From contig NZ_AP019822.1 of the NCBI RefSeq assembly GCF_007990505.1, positions 310,001 through 374,000 on the forward strand: a DNA stretch of 64,000 bases. Direction: 5' to 3'. Position numbers and translations under genes: made by a program. The stretch comes from Pseudoleptotrichia goodfellowii (GTDB taxonomy: Bacteria; Fusobacteriota; Fusobacteriia; Fusobacteriales; Leptotrichiaceae). Of this stretch, positions 1-9,715 are shown in pieces (position 1 is the first letter of the stretch; the number at the start of each line of letters is the position of its first letter). A model generated the notes under the pieces. That model had not been told where the DNA came from. It was given only the letters and a program-made list of their open reading frames with translations, and searched no databases.

Positions 1-523
1 TCCTTATTCGCTGTTTGATATTTCTTTGCAGTTGTCCTACGCTGCAGTTATTGCAATAATATTTATTTATCCGATTTTTGAAAAACTTTTACAGAAAAAA
101 TATTTCGATAAAATGAAAGACGGAATAATAAAAGATGTCCTGAAACTTACACTGCTGAGCCTTGTAATACAGATGACGAGTATTCCTTTGTTTCTGTATT
201 ATTTTGATAAACTTCCGCTTTTTTCTTTTTTACTTAATACAGTAGGAGTACCTGTGGGAACCGTTTTGATAGAGTTGCTTTTCGGAGTAACTTTACTTAA
301 TATTCTTCAGATAAAAATACTGAATCCCCTTCTTGTAACGGTTTCAAAAATTATTTTTAATGCTTTTGAAGGGTTTATATATGCGGGAAGCAGACTTCCT
401 CTTTTACAAATCGGAATTTCCGTGAAAATAAATCTGCTTTTTGTATTTATATATTACGGGATGTTGTTTTTTCTATGTCTGAAGCTAAATAAAAAAGATG
501 AAAAATCTGAAAATGGAAGTTAA
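1..523 (+). CDS. comEC: ComEC/Rec2 DNA-uptake channel protein, C-terminal part (partial)
   Basis: The reading frame is open from the left window edge, so the start is missing. The internal segment reading LQLSYAAVIAIIF matches the FQLSFxAVxGI signature of the ComEC competence domain. It is followed by several hydrophobic segments (about residues 45-65, 70-95 and 130-150 of the visible part) and a short Lys/Asp-rich tail. ComEC forms the inner-membrane channel that takes in single-stranded DNA during transformation. The usual C-terminal metallo-beta-lactamase domain is not present after the channel here, so this is the channel-only form or a shortened one. A TTG at 26 is internal, not a real start. 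Confidence 0.8.
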   Translation, partial: PYSLFDISLQLSYAAVIAIIFIYPIFEKLLQKKYFDKMKDGIIKDVLKLTLLSLVIQMTSIPLFLYYFDKLPLFSFLLNTVGVPVGTVLIELLFGVTLLNILQIKILNPLLVTVSKIIFNAFEGFIYAGSRLPLLQIGISVKINLLFVFIYYGMLFFLCLKLNKKDEKSENGS

Positions 524-587
524 AAAATAAAAGAAAGTACAAGAACTTTATATGACATGGAGATTTTACAAATTCTCTTTCCTTAGC

Positions 588-616
588 TTGAAAAATAAAG
601 GCAAATATGATAATAT
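588..616 (+). promoter_or_regulatory. Sigma-70 type promoter upstream of the DUF445-ruvB operon
   Basis: TTGAAA at 588-593, a 17-nt spacer, then TAATAT at 611-616. It lies in the 154-bp gap after comEC and about 60 bp before the first gene of the long + strand run. It is the best candidate for the main promoter of that run. Confidence 0.55.
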
Positions 617-677
617 ACAATGTAACAAAAATAATAGATACATTGATTAAAGTAAGGAAATTACGGAGGATATTAAA

Positions 678-1301
678 TTGAAACATTTAATAATACAGTT
701 TGTAATAATGGTGTCGGTAGGAACATTGATAGGATGGTTTACCAATTATCTTGCGATAAAATTATTATTCAGACCTCACAGAGAGATAAATTTTCTGTTT
801 TTTAAAATACAGGGGCTTATACCGAAAAGAAGAGATGAAATTTCCGAGAATATTGCGGGAGTTGTGGAACAGGAACTGATTTCGGTATCCGATATAGCGG
901 AAAGACTTAAAGGCAGCAATCTTGACGAAGAAATCGTTGATGAACTTGTGGATAAAATAATAGGGGTTAAGCTTCAAAAAAGCATTTTGGAAAAAAATCC
1001 TTTATTGAAAATGATAGTAAACGATTCTTTAATGGATAAATTGAAATCTTATTTTAAAAAAGCGATTTTGGAGAACAAAGAAGAAATTCTTGCGGAAATT
1101 TTAAAAGTTGTAGAAGAAAAAATTGATTTTAAAGAAATTATGGTTGAAAAAATGACTAATTTTTCTTTGGATGAGATAGAAAATATAATACTTAAAATTT
1201 CAAAAAAAGAATTAAAACATATTGAAATAATAGGCGGAGTTCTCGGAGGAATTATTGCTGTATTTCAGTTTTTATTAATGATGCTGTTAAAACAGGTTTA
1301 G
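678..1301 (+). CDS. DUF445 family membrane protein
   Basis: 207 residues. The N-terminal hydrophobic segment (about 5-25) is followed by the family signature GWFTNYLAIKLLFRP (about 19-33) and a GLIPKRR motif. An amphipathic middle part follows, then a second membrane segment at the C-terminus (about 187-204). The function of DUF445/YheB proteins is not established. The start is TTG at 678, chosen because GGAGG lies at about 666 and the family N-terminus fits. It is shorter than the roughly 380-residue YheB type and corresponds to the compact form. It precedes ruvB by a few bases and is probably co-transcribed. Confidence 0.8.
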   Translation: MKHLIIQFVIMVSVGTLIGWFTNYLAIKLLFRPHREINFLFFKIQGLIPKRRDEISENIAGVVEQELISVSDIAERLKGSNLDEEIVDELVDKIIGVKLQKSILEKNPLLKMIVNDSLMDKLKSYFKKAILENKEEILAEILKVVEEKIDFKEIMVEKMTNFSLDEIENIILKISKKELKHIEIIGGVLGGIIAVFQFLLMMLLKQV

Positions 1302-1314
1302 TTAAGGAGTGTTA

Positions 1315-2376
1315 ATGGAAAATGAAAGAATATTGGCGTCTGAAGAATTAGGTGAAGACAATATTCAGAAAACTCTCCGACCTAAAACATTCAGTGAATA
1401 TATAGGTCAGGAAGATTTAAAAGAAAAAATGAATATTTTTATAAAAGCTGCAAAAATGAGAAACGAAGCTATGGATCATATACTGCTTTACGGACCTCCG
1501 GGTTTGGGGAAAACAACTTTGGCAGGAGTTATCGCTACGGAAATGGGAGTAAACCTTAAAATAACTACAGGTCCGGTATTGGAAAAAGCGGGAGATTTGG
1601 CAGCGATTTTGACATCTCTTGAAGAAAATGATATTCTGTTTATAGATGAAATCCACAGACTCAATACTTCTGTAGAAGAAATACTTTATCCTGCAATGGA
1701 AGACGGAGAGCTTGACATACTCATAGGAAAAGGTCCGTCTGCAAGAAGTATAAGGATAGAATTGCCCAAATTTACTCTTATAGGAGCAACTACGAAAGCG
1801 GGACAGCTCAGTACACCTCTAAGAGACAGATTCGGAGTAACCCACAGAATGGAATATTATAAGCTTGAAGAACTGAAAGAAATAATAAGACGGGGTGCAA
1901 ATATATTTCAAGTATCTTATGATGAGGACGGAATAACCGAAATAGCCAAAAGAAGCAGAGGAACACCGAGAATAGCCAACAGACTTTTCAAAAGAGCGAG
2001 AGATTTTGCTCTTGTGGAAGGAAAAGGTATACTTGACAAAGCCAGTGTAGACGGTATTTTAAAGTTGCTGGGGGTGGATGAAAGCGGACTTGACGAACTT
2101 GACAGAAATATACTGAAATCCATTATAAATGTATATAACGGCGGTCCTGTAGGAATAGAAACTCTTTCTCTTCTGCTGGGAGAAGATAAAAGAACGATAG
2201 AAGAAGTTTACGAACCTTATCTCGTGAAAATCGGGTATATAAAAAGAACTCAAAGAGGTCGTGTTGTTACCGAACACGGTTACAGACATCTGGGATTGGA
2301 AAAAATACTAGGTGAAAAAATAAAAGGAGAAAACGACTCCGATTTAAAAAACGATGATGAAAACACTTTGTTTTAA
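1315..2376 (+). CDS. ruvB: Holliday junction branch-migration DNA helicase RuvB
   Basis: About 353 residues, full length for RuvB. Recognised by [11 protein letters not shown] near the N-terminus, Walker [10 protein letters not shown] (about 62-70), Walker B FIDEIHR, the sensor segment IGATTKAG, arginine finger region TPLRDRFG and the C-terminal winged-helix part ending in [13 protein letters not shown]. RuvB is the hexameric ATPase that drives branch migration with RuvA in recombinational repair. I chose ATG at 1315 over GTG at 1309 because AAGGAG at 1304-1309 is spaced correctly for it. ruvA and ruvC are not adjacent. Confidence 0.97.
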   Translation: MENERILASEELGEDNIQKTLRPKTFSEYIGQEDLKEKMNIFIKAAKMRNEAMDHILLYGPPGLGKTTLAGVIATEMGVNLKITTGPVLEKAGDLAAILTSLEENDILFIDEIHRLNTSVEEILYPAMEDGELDILIGKGPSARSIRIELPKFTLIGATTKAGQLSTPLRDRFGVTHRMEYYKLEELKEIIRRGANIFQVSYDEDGITEIAKRSRGTPRIANRLFKRARDFALVEGKGILDKASVDGILKLLGVDESGLDELDRNILKSIINVYNGGPVGIETLSLLLGEDKRTIEEVYEPYLVKIGYIKRTQRGRVVTEHGYRHLGLEKILGEKIKGENDSDLKNDDENTLF

Positions 2377-2405
2377 AAAATGAAAATAATCGAGGTGGAC
2401 AAAAT

Positions 2406-3113
2406 TTGCTGACAGTAATAGCAGATAAGGAAAATATAACAGAAAAAGAAATTACAATAACCGATAAATCAGACTGTAATCATGTACAGAATGTATTCAG
2501 ACTGGGTAAAGGTGATGGATTGAGGGTTATAGACGGAGAATTTGAATATTTGACGGAAATAACCAATATTGCAAAAAAGGAAATAAAATTAAAAATAATA
2601 AAAAAAAATACAGATAATTATTCGCTGAATATTAATATAGATGCTGCAATCGGTATTCTGAAAAACGAAAAAATGAATATGACAATAAAAAAATTAACAG
2701 AAATCGGAGTTAGTAAAATAATACCTCTTCAGACAGAAAGGGTAGTTGTAAAGATAAATGAAAAAAAAGAAAAATGGGATATAACTGTGAGAGAAGCCTT
2801 AAAACAATGTAAAGGTGTGAAGTTTACAGAAATAGCTCCCGTTACAAAGCTACAAAGTATAAACTATGAATTATATGATAAAATCGTCTATGCTTATGAG
2901 AATAGTGATAATACAGAACCTTTAGTAAATATAGTAAATAAAAACGATAAAAACATATTGTATATAGTGGGACCTGAAGGCGGAATAACAGAAGAAGAAG
3001 TTAATTTTTTGAAAGAAAAAGGGGCGACAGAAATAAGTCTCGGAAAAAGAATATTGAGAGCGGAAACAGCGGCAATTGTCATAGGAGGTATATTGGCAAA
3101 TGTCTACAATTAG
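2406..3113 (+). CDS. rsmE: 16S rRNA (uracil-1498-N3)-methyltransferase RsmE
   Basis: 235 residues. The N-terminal PUA-like part includes HVQNVFRLGKGD. The C-terminal SPOUT knot includes KLTEIGVSKIIPLQTERV, VGPEGGITEEEV and SLGKRILRAETA, the SAM-binding trefoil motifs of RsmE. It methylates U1498 of 16S rRNA at N3. The TTG start at 2406 follows a GAGG at about 2391. The last codons overlap the start of mtaB by 14 bases, which implies translational coupling. Confidence 0.95.
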   Translation: MLTVIADKENITEKEITITDKSDCNHVQNVFRLGKGDGLRVIDGEFEYLTEITNIAKKEIKLKIIKKNTDNYSLNINIDAAIGILKNEKMNMTIKKLTEIGVSKIIPLQTERVVVKINEKKEKWDITVREALKQCKGVKFTEIAPVTKLQSINYELYDKIVYAYENSDNTEPLVNIVNKNDKNILYIVGPEGGITEEEVNFLKEKGATEISLGKRILRAETAAIVIGGILANVYN

Positions 3114-4461
3114 AGATACACAAAAGGAAAAAGCCGAAGATATTAAAAATAATGCAGAGAGAACAGTAGCTTTTTATACTTTGGGATGTAAAGTAAATCA
3201 GTATGAAACGGAAATCATAAGAAAAGATTTTCTGGATCATAATTATAAAGAAGTCGATTTTGATGAAAAAGCCGATGTTTATATTGTAAATACATGTACG
3301 GTTACTAATGTTGCAGATAAAAAAAATAGAAAAATGTTGCGACGGGCAAAAAATACAAATCCTGATTCTCTTGTAGTTGCAACAGGGTGCTATGCTCAGA
3401 CAAACTTGGACGATTTGAAGGAAATGAAAGAAATAGACTTTATAATCGGAAATTCCAAAAAAGAAAATGTTTTTAACATAATAAATAAAAATGTATCTCA
3501 CTATCAGGTAGATAACATATTTGACGAAAAAGAATACAGCTCGAATAAATATACGATATTGAGGGAAAAAGCGAGAGCTTTTGTAAAAATACAGGACGGC
3601 TGTTCAAAATTCTGTTCTTACTGTAAAATTCCTTATGCGAGAGGACTCAGCAGATCAAGAGCTACGGAACATGTTCTCGAAGAGATAAATTATTTAGGAG
3701 AACAAGGATATAAAGAAGTCGTACTGACAGGAATAAATATGAGTGAATACGGGTTGGACTTGGAACCTAAAACTGATTTTGATACATTACTTGAAAAAAT
3801 ACTTGCAGTAAAATCTGTGGAAAGAGTGAGGGTCAGCTCGGTTTATCCCGATACTATAACAGATAAATTTTTGGGAATGCTGAAAAATAATCCTAAGTTA
3901 ATGCCTCATCTTCATGTATCCGTTCAAACTTTGGATGATAAAATTCTTCATTTGATGAGAAGAAATTATAAAGCCGAATTTGTTGTAAATACTCTTGAAA
4001 AGGTAAAAAGAGAGGTTCCTGAAGTAGCTCTTACGGCAGATATAATAGTAGGATTTCCTCAGGAAGAAGAAGAAAATTTTGCTAATACGATGAAAAATCT
4101 TGATTCTTTAGGATTTGCGGATTTACATGTATTTCCTTATTCGGACAGGGAAAAAACTACAGCTATGCTGCTGGACGGTAAAATAGATGCTGTAGAGAAA
4201 AAAAGAAGAGTTAAAAAAGTTGAAGAATTGAATAACATAAAATATGCAGAGTTCAGAAAGAAAACTGTAGGTTTAAAACAGAGAGTTTATATTGAAGAAA
4301 TAGTTGAAGACAAAGCTTTCGGTTATACCGAAAATTATTTGAAAGTATTTATTGATTTGAAAAAAGGAGAAAAAAACAATCTGGATGTAAAAGTTTCTGA
4401 TTTGGTAAATACAAAAATAGTCGATTTTGACGGAATATTATTAGAAGGAGATATAATATGA
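3100..4461 (+). CDS. mtaB: tRNA (N6-threonylcarbamoyladenosine-37-C2)-methylthiotransferase MtaB
   Basis: 453 residues, full length. The N-terminal UPF0004 domain carries TLGCKVNQYE, NTCTVT and GCYAQ, which supply the first three cluster cysteines. The radical-SAM centre is CSKFCSYC (about 168-175), followed by YARGxSRSR, and a TRAM-like domain closes the protein. MtaB converts t6A37 to ms2t6A in tRNAs reading ANN codons. The VNQYE and CKIPYARG signatures separate it from MiaB and RimO. It overlaps rsmE upstream and the lipoprotein gene downstream by 4 bases. Confidence 0.95.
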   Translation: MSTIRDTQKEKAEDIKNNAERTVAFYTLGCKVNQYETEIIRKDFLDHNYKEVDFDEKADVYIVNTCTVTNVADKKNRKMLRRAKNTNPDSLVVATGCYAQTNLDDLKEMKEIDFIIGNSKKENVFNIINKNVSHYQVDNIFDEKEYSSNKYTILREKARAFVKIQDGCSKFCSYCKIPYARGLSRSRATEHVLEEINYLGEQGYKEVVLTGINMSEYGLDLEPKTDFDTLLEKILAVKSVERVRVSSVYPDTITDKFLGMLKNNPKLMPHLHVSVQTLDDKILHLMRRNYKAEFVVNTLEKVKREVPEVALTADIIVGFPQEEEENFANTMKNLDSLGFADLHVFPYSDREKTTAMLLDGKIDAVEKKRRVKKVEELNNIKYAEFRKKTVGLKQRVYIEEIVEDKAFGYTENYLKVFIDLKKGEKNNLDVKVSDLVNTKIVDFDGILLEGDII

Positions 4462-5462
4462 AAAAATTTTTATTAGTAATGATCAGTTTATTATTCTTTG
4501 TTTCCTGTTTTGAAAATGCGGAAAAGCTGAAAAGTGAAAACAGAATATTCAGAACCAATGACAAATATTATGTTTATTATGACGGTAATACTTTTGAGTT
4601 ACCTAAAGATTTATATTTGACAAAAACTAAAAAAGTCGAACAGTATTTTACATCGGGAATGCTTAAGCAATTGAATATAGGGACATTAAGTAAAGCGGAG
4701 TTGTTAAATGACTTGAATAAGTATTTTCCTTCAGGAATAAAATATATAACTGAAAATGAAACTTCTGTAGGAAGTGTTTTAATTCCTGTAACTTCAGTGG
4801 GAAGTGAAAAACATGTGGACAGTATTAAATTTGAAAAAATGCTTGCAAATATGCCTAAAGCTCAGGAAGTCAAAAAAGATGATGAAATACAGGAAGAAAC
4901 AGTAGTAAATACAAATCCTGCAGAAACATTGAAAGGTAAAAAGTTTGAAATACTCAATGCCAATGGTATTGATGGTTTTGCAAAAAATATCGGAGAAAAA
5001 CTGAAAGCAAAATTCGGAATAGAATACAATGCTGAAAATTATACGAAGCCTGAAACAATGAATTATGTTATAGTCCGTAAATTAAACGATACTGAAATCG
5101 AAGCGATACTCGCAGAAGCAGGATTGAAATATGCCAAAATACTGGAAGATAAAACTGTAAAACCTGATGCGGACTTTGTGCTGATTACAGGAAATGATTC
5201 TCAAATAAATTTCCCGGTAGAAATAGTTACGTTAGGTGAAAAGTCGGTAACAGCAGATAAAATAAAAGGATATAACGTCAAAAATATAAAATCTTCCGAA
5301 TATAAAGGGGAAAAACTTGATAAAATAATTGACGTGAAAATCGTTTACAATCCTTCGGATGTTTATACTGCAAAGTTACTTGCAAAACAAATAGGCGGTG
5401 GGGTAAAACTTATTGCTGACAATGAAATAAACGGGAAAATAATAATTGTGTCTAAAAATTAA
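4458..5462 (+). CDS. Lipoprotein with a LytR C-terminal (LytR_C) domain
   Basis: 334 residues. The signal peptide MKKFLLVMISLLFFVSC ends in a lipobox-like FVSC, so it is probably lipid-anchored. Around residues 158-225 the pattern FEILNANGIDGFAKNIGEKL followed by a Y-rich strand matches the LytR_C fold (VlNgtg..GlA...a..L), found at the C-terminus of LytR-CpsA-Psr proteins and also alone. A second, weaker copy may follow to the end (IVYNPSDVYTAKLLAKQIGG). The specific role is unknown; an envelope function is inferred. It overlaps mtaB by 4 bases and precedes rsfS. Confidence 0.7.
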   Translation: MKKFLLVMISLLFFVSCFENAEKLKSENRIFRTNDKYYVYYDGNTFELPKDLYLTKTKKVEQYFTSGMLKQLNIGTLSKAELLNDLNKYFPSGIKYITENETSVGSVLIPVTSVGSEKHVDSIKFEKMLANMPKAQEVKKDDEIQEETVVNTNPAETLKGKKFEILNANGIDGFAKNIGEKLKAKFGIEYNAENYTKPETMNYVIVRKLNDTEIEAILAEAGLKYAKILEDKTVKPDADFVLITGNDSQINFPVEIVTLGEKSVTADKIKGYNVKNIKSSEYKGEKLDKIIDVKIVYNPSDVYTAKLLAKQIGGGVKLIADNEINGKIIIVSKN

Positions 5463-5478
5463 GGAAAAGGAAGGTAAA

Positions 5479-5823
5479 ATGGAAGAAAATAAAGAGCTTA
5501 AAAAGGAAATTGATTCAATTATATCAATAATTGAAGATAAAAAAGGTCAGGATATCAAAGTTTTTGATATGAAAGGAAGGTCACCGTTTTTCGATTATTC
5601 AATATTGTGTACGGGGAGTTCCACGAGAAATATAGAAGCGATAGCAAATGATATTAAGAAAAGTTCCGAAAATATCAGAAGTATCGAAGGTCTTGAAGAA
5701 TGCAACTGGGTTTTGATAGATTCGGGAGATATAATAATCAGTATATTCAGTAAAGATGCAAGAGAATATTACCAATTGGACGCATTTTATGAAGGTGTAA
5801 ATCAGGAAGGAAGTATAATTTAG
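5479..5823 (+). CDS. rsfS: Ribosome silencing factor RsfS (RsfA/Iojap)
   Basis: 114 residues from ATG 5479. The family signature is clear: DIKVFDMKGRSPFFDYSILCTGSS, then VRSIEG-type and the C-terminal IDSGDIIISIFSKDAREYYQLDAFY segment (Iojap D-x-IVH-F...R-x-YYxLE-x-LW equivalent). RsfS binds ribosomal protein uL14 and blocks subunit joining when nutrients are limiting. The frame is open further upstream to TTG 5446, but AAGGAAGG at about 5466-5474 fits the ATG. Neighbours with related roles are mtaB, rsmE and tlyA. Confidence 0.93.
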   Translation: MEENKELKKEIDSIISIIEDKKGQDIKVFDMKGRSPFFDYSILCTGSSTRNIEAIANDIKKSSENIRSIEGLEECNWVLIDSGDIIISIFSKDAREYYQLDAFYEGVNQEGSII

Positions 5824-5846
5824 GGCTCAGGGAGTAAAGAAAAACT

Positions 5847-7802
5847 ATGAGAGAATTGGATAAAGAGGAAAGAAATCCCAGATATGTAATGTTTATATTA
5901 TTAGTTGCATCGGTTTTTACGGTTTTGGTAGCAAGATTGTTTTCGCTGCAGATATTAAATGCTTCCACTTATGAAGAAAGAGCTTTACAAAACAGAATAA
6001 GAACAAATGTTATTAAAGCGACAAGAGGTGAAATATACGACAGAGAAGGGAAACTTCTGGCTAAAAATACTACCGGTTATAAACTGATACATACAGATAC
6101 CAGACAGCTCTCAAGCAATGATATAGAATTGCTCAGAAAAATTCAGAATCTTGATGAAAATCAGTTGGAAGAAGCATTATCCAGACAAAAAAAACAGAAA
6201 GCCGAAGGATTGAAAGAAACAATAGAAGATATACGGACAATCAGCCAAATTACAGGATACACTACCGATTACATAATAACAAGGTTCAGTAAACAGCCCC
6301 GTATAGGTATTGATAAAACAATTCTCGTTATAGAAGATTTGGATAAAAATATTGCATTGAAAGCTGTAGAAAAGATAAAAAATAACAGAATAAATATAGT
6401 TGAATACAATAAGAGATACTATCCTGAAGATAGTATCGCTTCGCATGTAATAGGAAATGTGAAACCTATAAGTGAAAAAGAATATAATGAGTTAAAAAAA
6501 GAAGGATATCAGAATGACGATCTGATAGGTAAAAAAGGTGTAGAAAAAGAATACGATAAGGAAATGAAAGGACAGGACGGAGTTGAAGATGTAGAAGTCG
6601 ATGTCCACGGAAATGTTATAAAAGAAATAAAAAATGTTTCCAGTATAACAGGAAAGAATATATATCTGTCTATAGATCTCGATTTGCAGAAGTACATGAC
6701 TCAGGCTTTTGCAGGGAAAAGCGGAGCATTTATAGCTATGGAAGTTAAAACAGGAAAAATCATAACATTCGTAAGTTATCCTGAAATCAGCCTGAATCTC
6801 TTAAGTTCAAGGATTCCTGACGATCAGTGGAATGAACTGGTCAATTCCAAAGCAAAACCTCTTGTAAATAAAGGGATTGCCGGATTATATCCTCCGGGGT
6901 CTACTTTTAAAGCAATAACAGGTTTGGGAATACTGGAATCGGGTATCTCTCCTTATGATACAGTAATGTCTACAGGACAGTATAAGTTCGGAAAACTCAT
7001 ATTCAGAGATTCGAGCAGCAGAGGGTATGGAATAACAAATTTCAATAAGTCAATAGAACATTCGGTAAATACTTATTATTATGTATTTTCTCAAAGAGCG
7101 GGAAAAGATAATATTATAAAATATGCAAAAGAAATGGGAGTAGGAGAAAAAACGGGAATAGACATCCCGGGGGAACAGGCCGGAGTTTTACCTACACCTG
7201 AATGGAAAAAGAAAAGATTTAAAAAGAAACAGGATCAGATATGGTTACCGGGAGATCTTATAAATATGTCTATAGGTCAGGGATATGTACTGATGACACC
7301 GGTACAGGTACTTTCAGCTTATCAGATTATAGCTAATAACGGAGTGATGATAAAGCCCACAGTTGTTGACAGATTTGTAAGTTATGACGGTAAAGTGGAA
7401 AAGAATGAGCCTAAAATATTGAGGAAAATAAAAGTAAGCGATAAAAATCTGAAGTTGATGCAAAATGCATTAAGGCTTCCTGTAAGTTCCTACGGAGGGA
7501 CTGCGAGAGTACTTTATTTCCCTAATTTTCCTGTGTCTGCAAAAACGGGAACGGCACAAAATACAGGATTTAGAGATAATCACTCGTGGATAGCTGGGTA
7601 TTTCCCATCGGATAATCCTCAAATAGTATTTGTTTCCATAATAGAAGGTGCAGGATATGGAGGAGTCGCTTCAGGACAGTTGGCAAGGACATTTATAGAA
7701 AAATACAGAGATAAATATGAATTTAAAAAGAACATTTTGCCTGAACAGCAGAATCAAGTTGCCGAGAATACAGGTAAAAAGAAAAAAAGAAAAAGAGGAT
7801 AA
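5847..7802 (+). CDS. mrdA: Penicillin-binding protein 2 (peptidoglycan transpeptidase)
   Basis: 651 residues. One N-terminal membrane anchor (about 13-33) is followed by the dimerisation domain with RGEIYDREGKLLAKN, then the transpeptidase domain. The active-site motif STFK starts near residue 352, SVN follows (EHSVNTYYY), and KTGTAQ lies near 565. The protein ends in a Lys/Arg-rich tail. It is a class B PBP of the MrdA type that cross-links glycan strands during elongation with RodA. No rodA or mreBCD is adjacent in this window. Start ATG 5847 with CAGGGAG upstream. Confidence 0.95.
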   Translation: MRELDKEERNPRYVMFILLVASVFTVLVARLFSLQILNASTYEERALQNRIRTNVIKATRGEIYDREGKLLAKNTTGYKLIHTDTRQLSSNDIELLRKIQNLDENQLEEALSRQKKQKAEGLKETIEDIRTISQITGYTTDYIITRFSKQPRIGIDKTILVIEDLDKNIALKAVEKIKNNRINIVEYNKRYYPEDSIASHVIGNVKPISEKEYNELKKEGYQNDDLIGKKGVEKEYDKEMKGQDGVEDVEVDVHGNVIKEIKNVSSITGKNIYLSIDLDLQKYMTQAFAGKSGAFIAMEVKTGKIITFVSYPEISLNLLSSRIPDDQWNELVNSKAKPLVNKGIAGLYPPGSTFKAITGLGILESGISPYDTVMSTGQYKFGKLIFRDSSSRGYGITNFNKSIEHSVNTYYYVFSQRAGKDNIIKYAKEMGVGEKTGIDIPGEQAGVLPTPEWKKKRFKKKQDQIWLPGDLINMSIGQGYVLMTPVQVLSAYQIIANNGVMIKPTVVDRFVSYDGKVEKNEPKILRKIKVSDKNLKLMQNALRLPVSSYGGTARVLYFPNFPVSAKTGTAQNTGFRDNHSWIAGYFPSDNPQIVFVSIIEGAGYGGVASGQLARTFIEKYRDKYEFKKNILPEQQNQVAENTGKKKKRKRG

Positions 7803-7839
7803 ATATTAAGAAAATATATAAAGAAAAGGAGGTCGTTGA

Positions 7840-9714
7840 ATGTCGGAAAAAGAAAATAAAAAAGGAAATGAAAAAGCAGATCATCCTTTTAAAAGAGATT
7901 ATTCAAAAAATGTGTTGAATAAAGTGAAATCAAAAATTAAAAATAGCGGATTGAACCGTGAAGGACGTTTAAACGAAGGAAACAGTTTACAATTTTTCCC
8001 TGATAAATCTGAAGGGATAAATTTGAAAAATGAAAATAAAAAGAAAGAAAAAGAAGAAAAAATGTATGTTATCCCTCTGGGAGGAATAGAAGAAGTAGGG
8101 AAAAATATGACTGCATTTCAGTATAAGGATGAAATAATCATCGTAGATGCAGGGCTTACTTTTCCTGAAGACGAACATTTGGGAATAGATGTTATAATTC
8201 CCGATTTTTCGTATTTGGAAAGTAACAGAGAAAAAATAAAAGGACTTCTTTTAACTCACGGACATGAGGATCATATAGGAGCGATTCCTTATTTATATCA
8301 GAAATTGGGAACGGAAGATATACCGATGTACGGCGGAAGGCTGACATTGGAACTGGCAAAAGCAAAATTTGAAAGAAAAGATGCAAAACTTCCTAAAGAA
8401 AAAATAATAAAAGGAAGAAGTATATTAAAAATATCGAAATACTTTACAGTGGAATTTATAAGTGTAACTCACAGTATTGCCGATTGTTATGCTATCTGTA
8501 TAAAAACTCCTGCTGCAACAGTGCTTCACTCGGGAGATTTTAAAGTGGATTTGACACCTGTAGACGGTGAAGGATTTGATTTTGCGAGATTTGCACAACT
8601 GGGAGAAGAGGGAGTGGATTTACTTCTTTCGGATAGTACAAATGCACAAATTCCGGGCTTTACATTGTCCGAAAGAACTGTAGGAGAAAGTCTGAAAGAA
8701 GAATTTGCAAAAGCAAAAGGAAGAATAATACTAGCGGCATTTGCTTCTCATGTTCACAGATTACAGCAAATAATATATATAGCTGAAAAAAATAACAGAA
8801 AAATAGCCATTGACGGAAGAAGTATGGTTAAAATATTTGAAATCTGCTCAAATTTGGGATATTTGAAAATTCCTAAAGGAATAATGATAGATATAGATAA
8901 AGTTGAAACATTGCCTGCAAATAAAGTTCTGATATTGTGCACAGGGACTCAGGGAGAGCCTCTTGCGGCATTGTCCAGAATAGCAAACGGTTCACATAAA
9001 TATATAACTTTAAGAGACGGGGATACTGTAGTAATATCTGCAAGTCCTATTCCGGGTAATGAAAAAGCTGCATATAAAAATATAAATCAACTTATGAAAA
9101 GACACGCAAATGTCGTATTTGAAAAAGGTATAGGAATACATGTTTCCGGACACGGATGTCAGGAAGAACAGAAACTTATGTTAAATCTTGTAAAACCTAA
9201 GTTCTTTATGCCTGTTCACGGGGAATATGTCATGTTGAAAAAACATAAAGATTCTGCCGAAGCTGTGGGAATACCTTCACAAAATATTATACTTGCGGAA
9301 AACGGTATGAAGCTGGAACTTACAAAATCAAGTTTTAAAGCTGTAGGAAAAGTACCGAGCGGAGTTACTCTTATAGACGGATTCGGTATAGGAGATATAG
9401 GAAATGCCGTATTAAAAGACAGACAAAATCTGGCTGATGACGGAATAGTAATAATATCCGTTTCTCAATACAAAACAGGTACTTTCAATAAACAGATAGA
9501 GCTTGTAACAAGAGGGTTTGTATATAATAAGGATGCGGAAAGCTTATTATCCGAAACGAAAGAGTTAATCAAACTTGAACTTGAAAATATGGAAACACAG
9601 GGAATTAAAGAAACAGGAAAAATAAAACAGAGATTGAAAATAAAAGTAGGAGAATTTTTAAATAAAAAAACGGACAGAGAGCCTATAATTCTTCCTATAA
9701 TAATGGAGGTTTAA
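7840..9714 (+). CDS. rnj: Ribonuclease J (MBL/beta-CASP RNase)
   Basis: 624 residues. The metallo-beta-lactamase core starts at about residue 75 with YVIPLGGIEEVGKNM; the metal motif HGHEDH is at about 140-145, with TLHSGDFK and STNA further on. The beta-CASP part carries ASHVHRLQQI, CTGTQGEPLAALSRI and SGHGCQEEQ, with the RNase J C-terminal domain behind. RNase J has 5'-3' exo- and endoribonuclease activity in mRNA turnover and rRNA maturation. The first 75 or so residues are a Lys/Asn-rich, low-complexity extension absent from the common 555-residue form. Start ATG 7840 follows AAAAGGAGGT. Confidence 0.95.
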   Translation: MSEKENKKGNEKADHPFKRDYSKNVLNKVKSKIKNSGLNREGRLNEGNSLQFFPDKSEGINLKNENKKKEKEEKMYVIPLGGIEEVGKNMTAFQYKDEIIIVDAGLTFPEDEHLGIDVIIPDFSYLESNREKIKGLLLTHGHEDHIGAIPYLYQKLGTEDIPMYGGRLTLELAKAKFERKDAKLPKEKIIKGRSILKISKYFTVEFISVTHSIADCYAICIKTPAATVLHSGDFKVDLTPVDGEGFDFARFAQLGEEGVDLLLSDSTNAQIPGFTLSERTVGESLKEEFAKAKGRIILAAFASHVHRLQQIIYIAEKNNRKIAIDGRSMVKIFEICSNLGYLKIPKGIMIDIDKVETLPANKVLILCTGTQGEPLAALSRIANGSHKYITLRDGDTVVISASPIPGNEKAAYKNINQLMKRHANVVFEKGIGIHVSGHGCQEEQKLMLNLVKPKFFMPVHGEYVMLKKHKDSAEAVGIPSQNIILAENGMKLELTKSSFKAVGKVPSGVTLIDGFGIGDIGNAVLKDRQNLADDGIVIISVSQYKTGTFNKQIELVTRGFVYNKDAESLLSETKELIKLELENMETQGIKETGKIKQRLKIKVGEFLNKKTDREPIILPIIMEV

Positions 9715-9715
9715 A

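Noticed and set aside
447-686. Minus-strand frame of 79 codons behind comEC
   Set aside because: Phe/Leu-rich complement of A-rich DNA, no ribosome site, covers the comEC end and a promoter.
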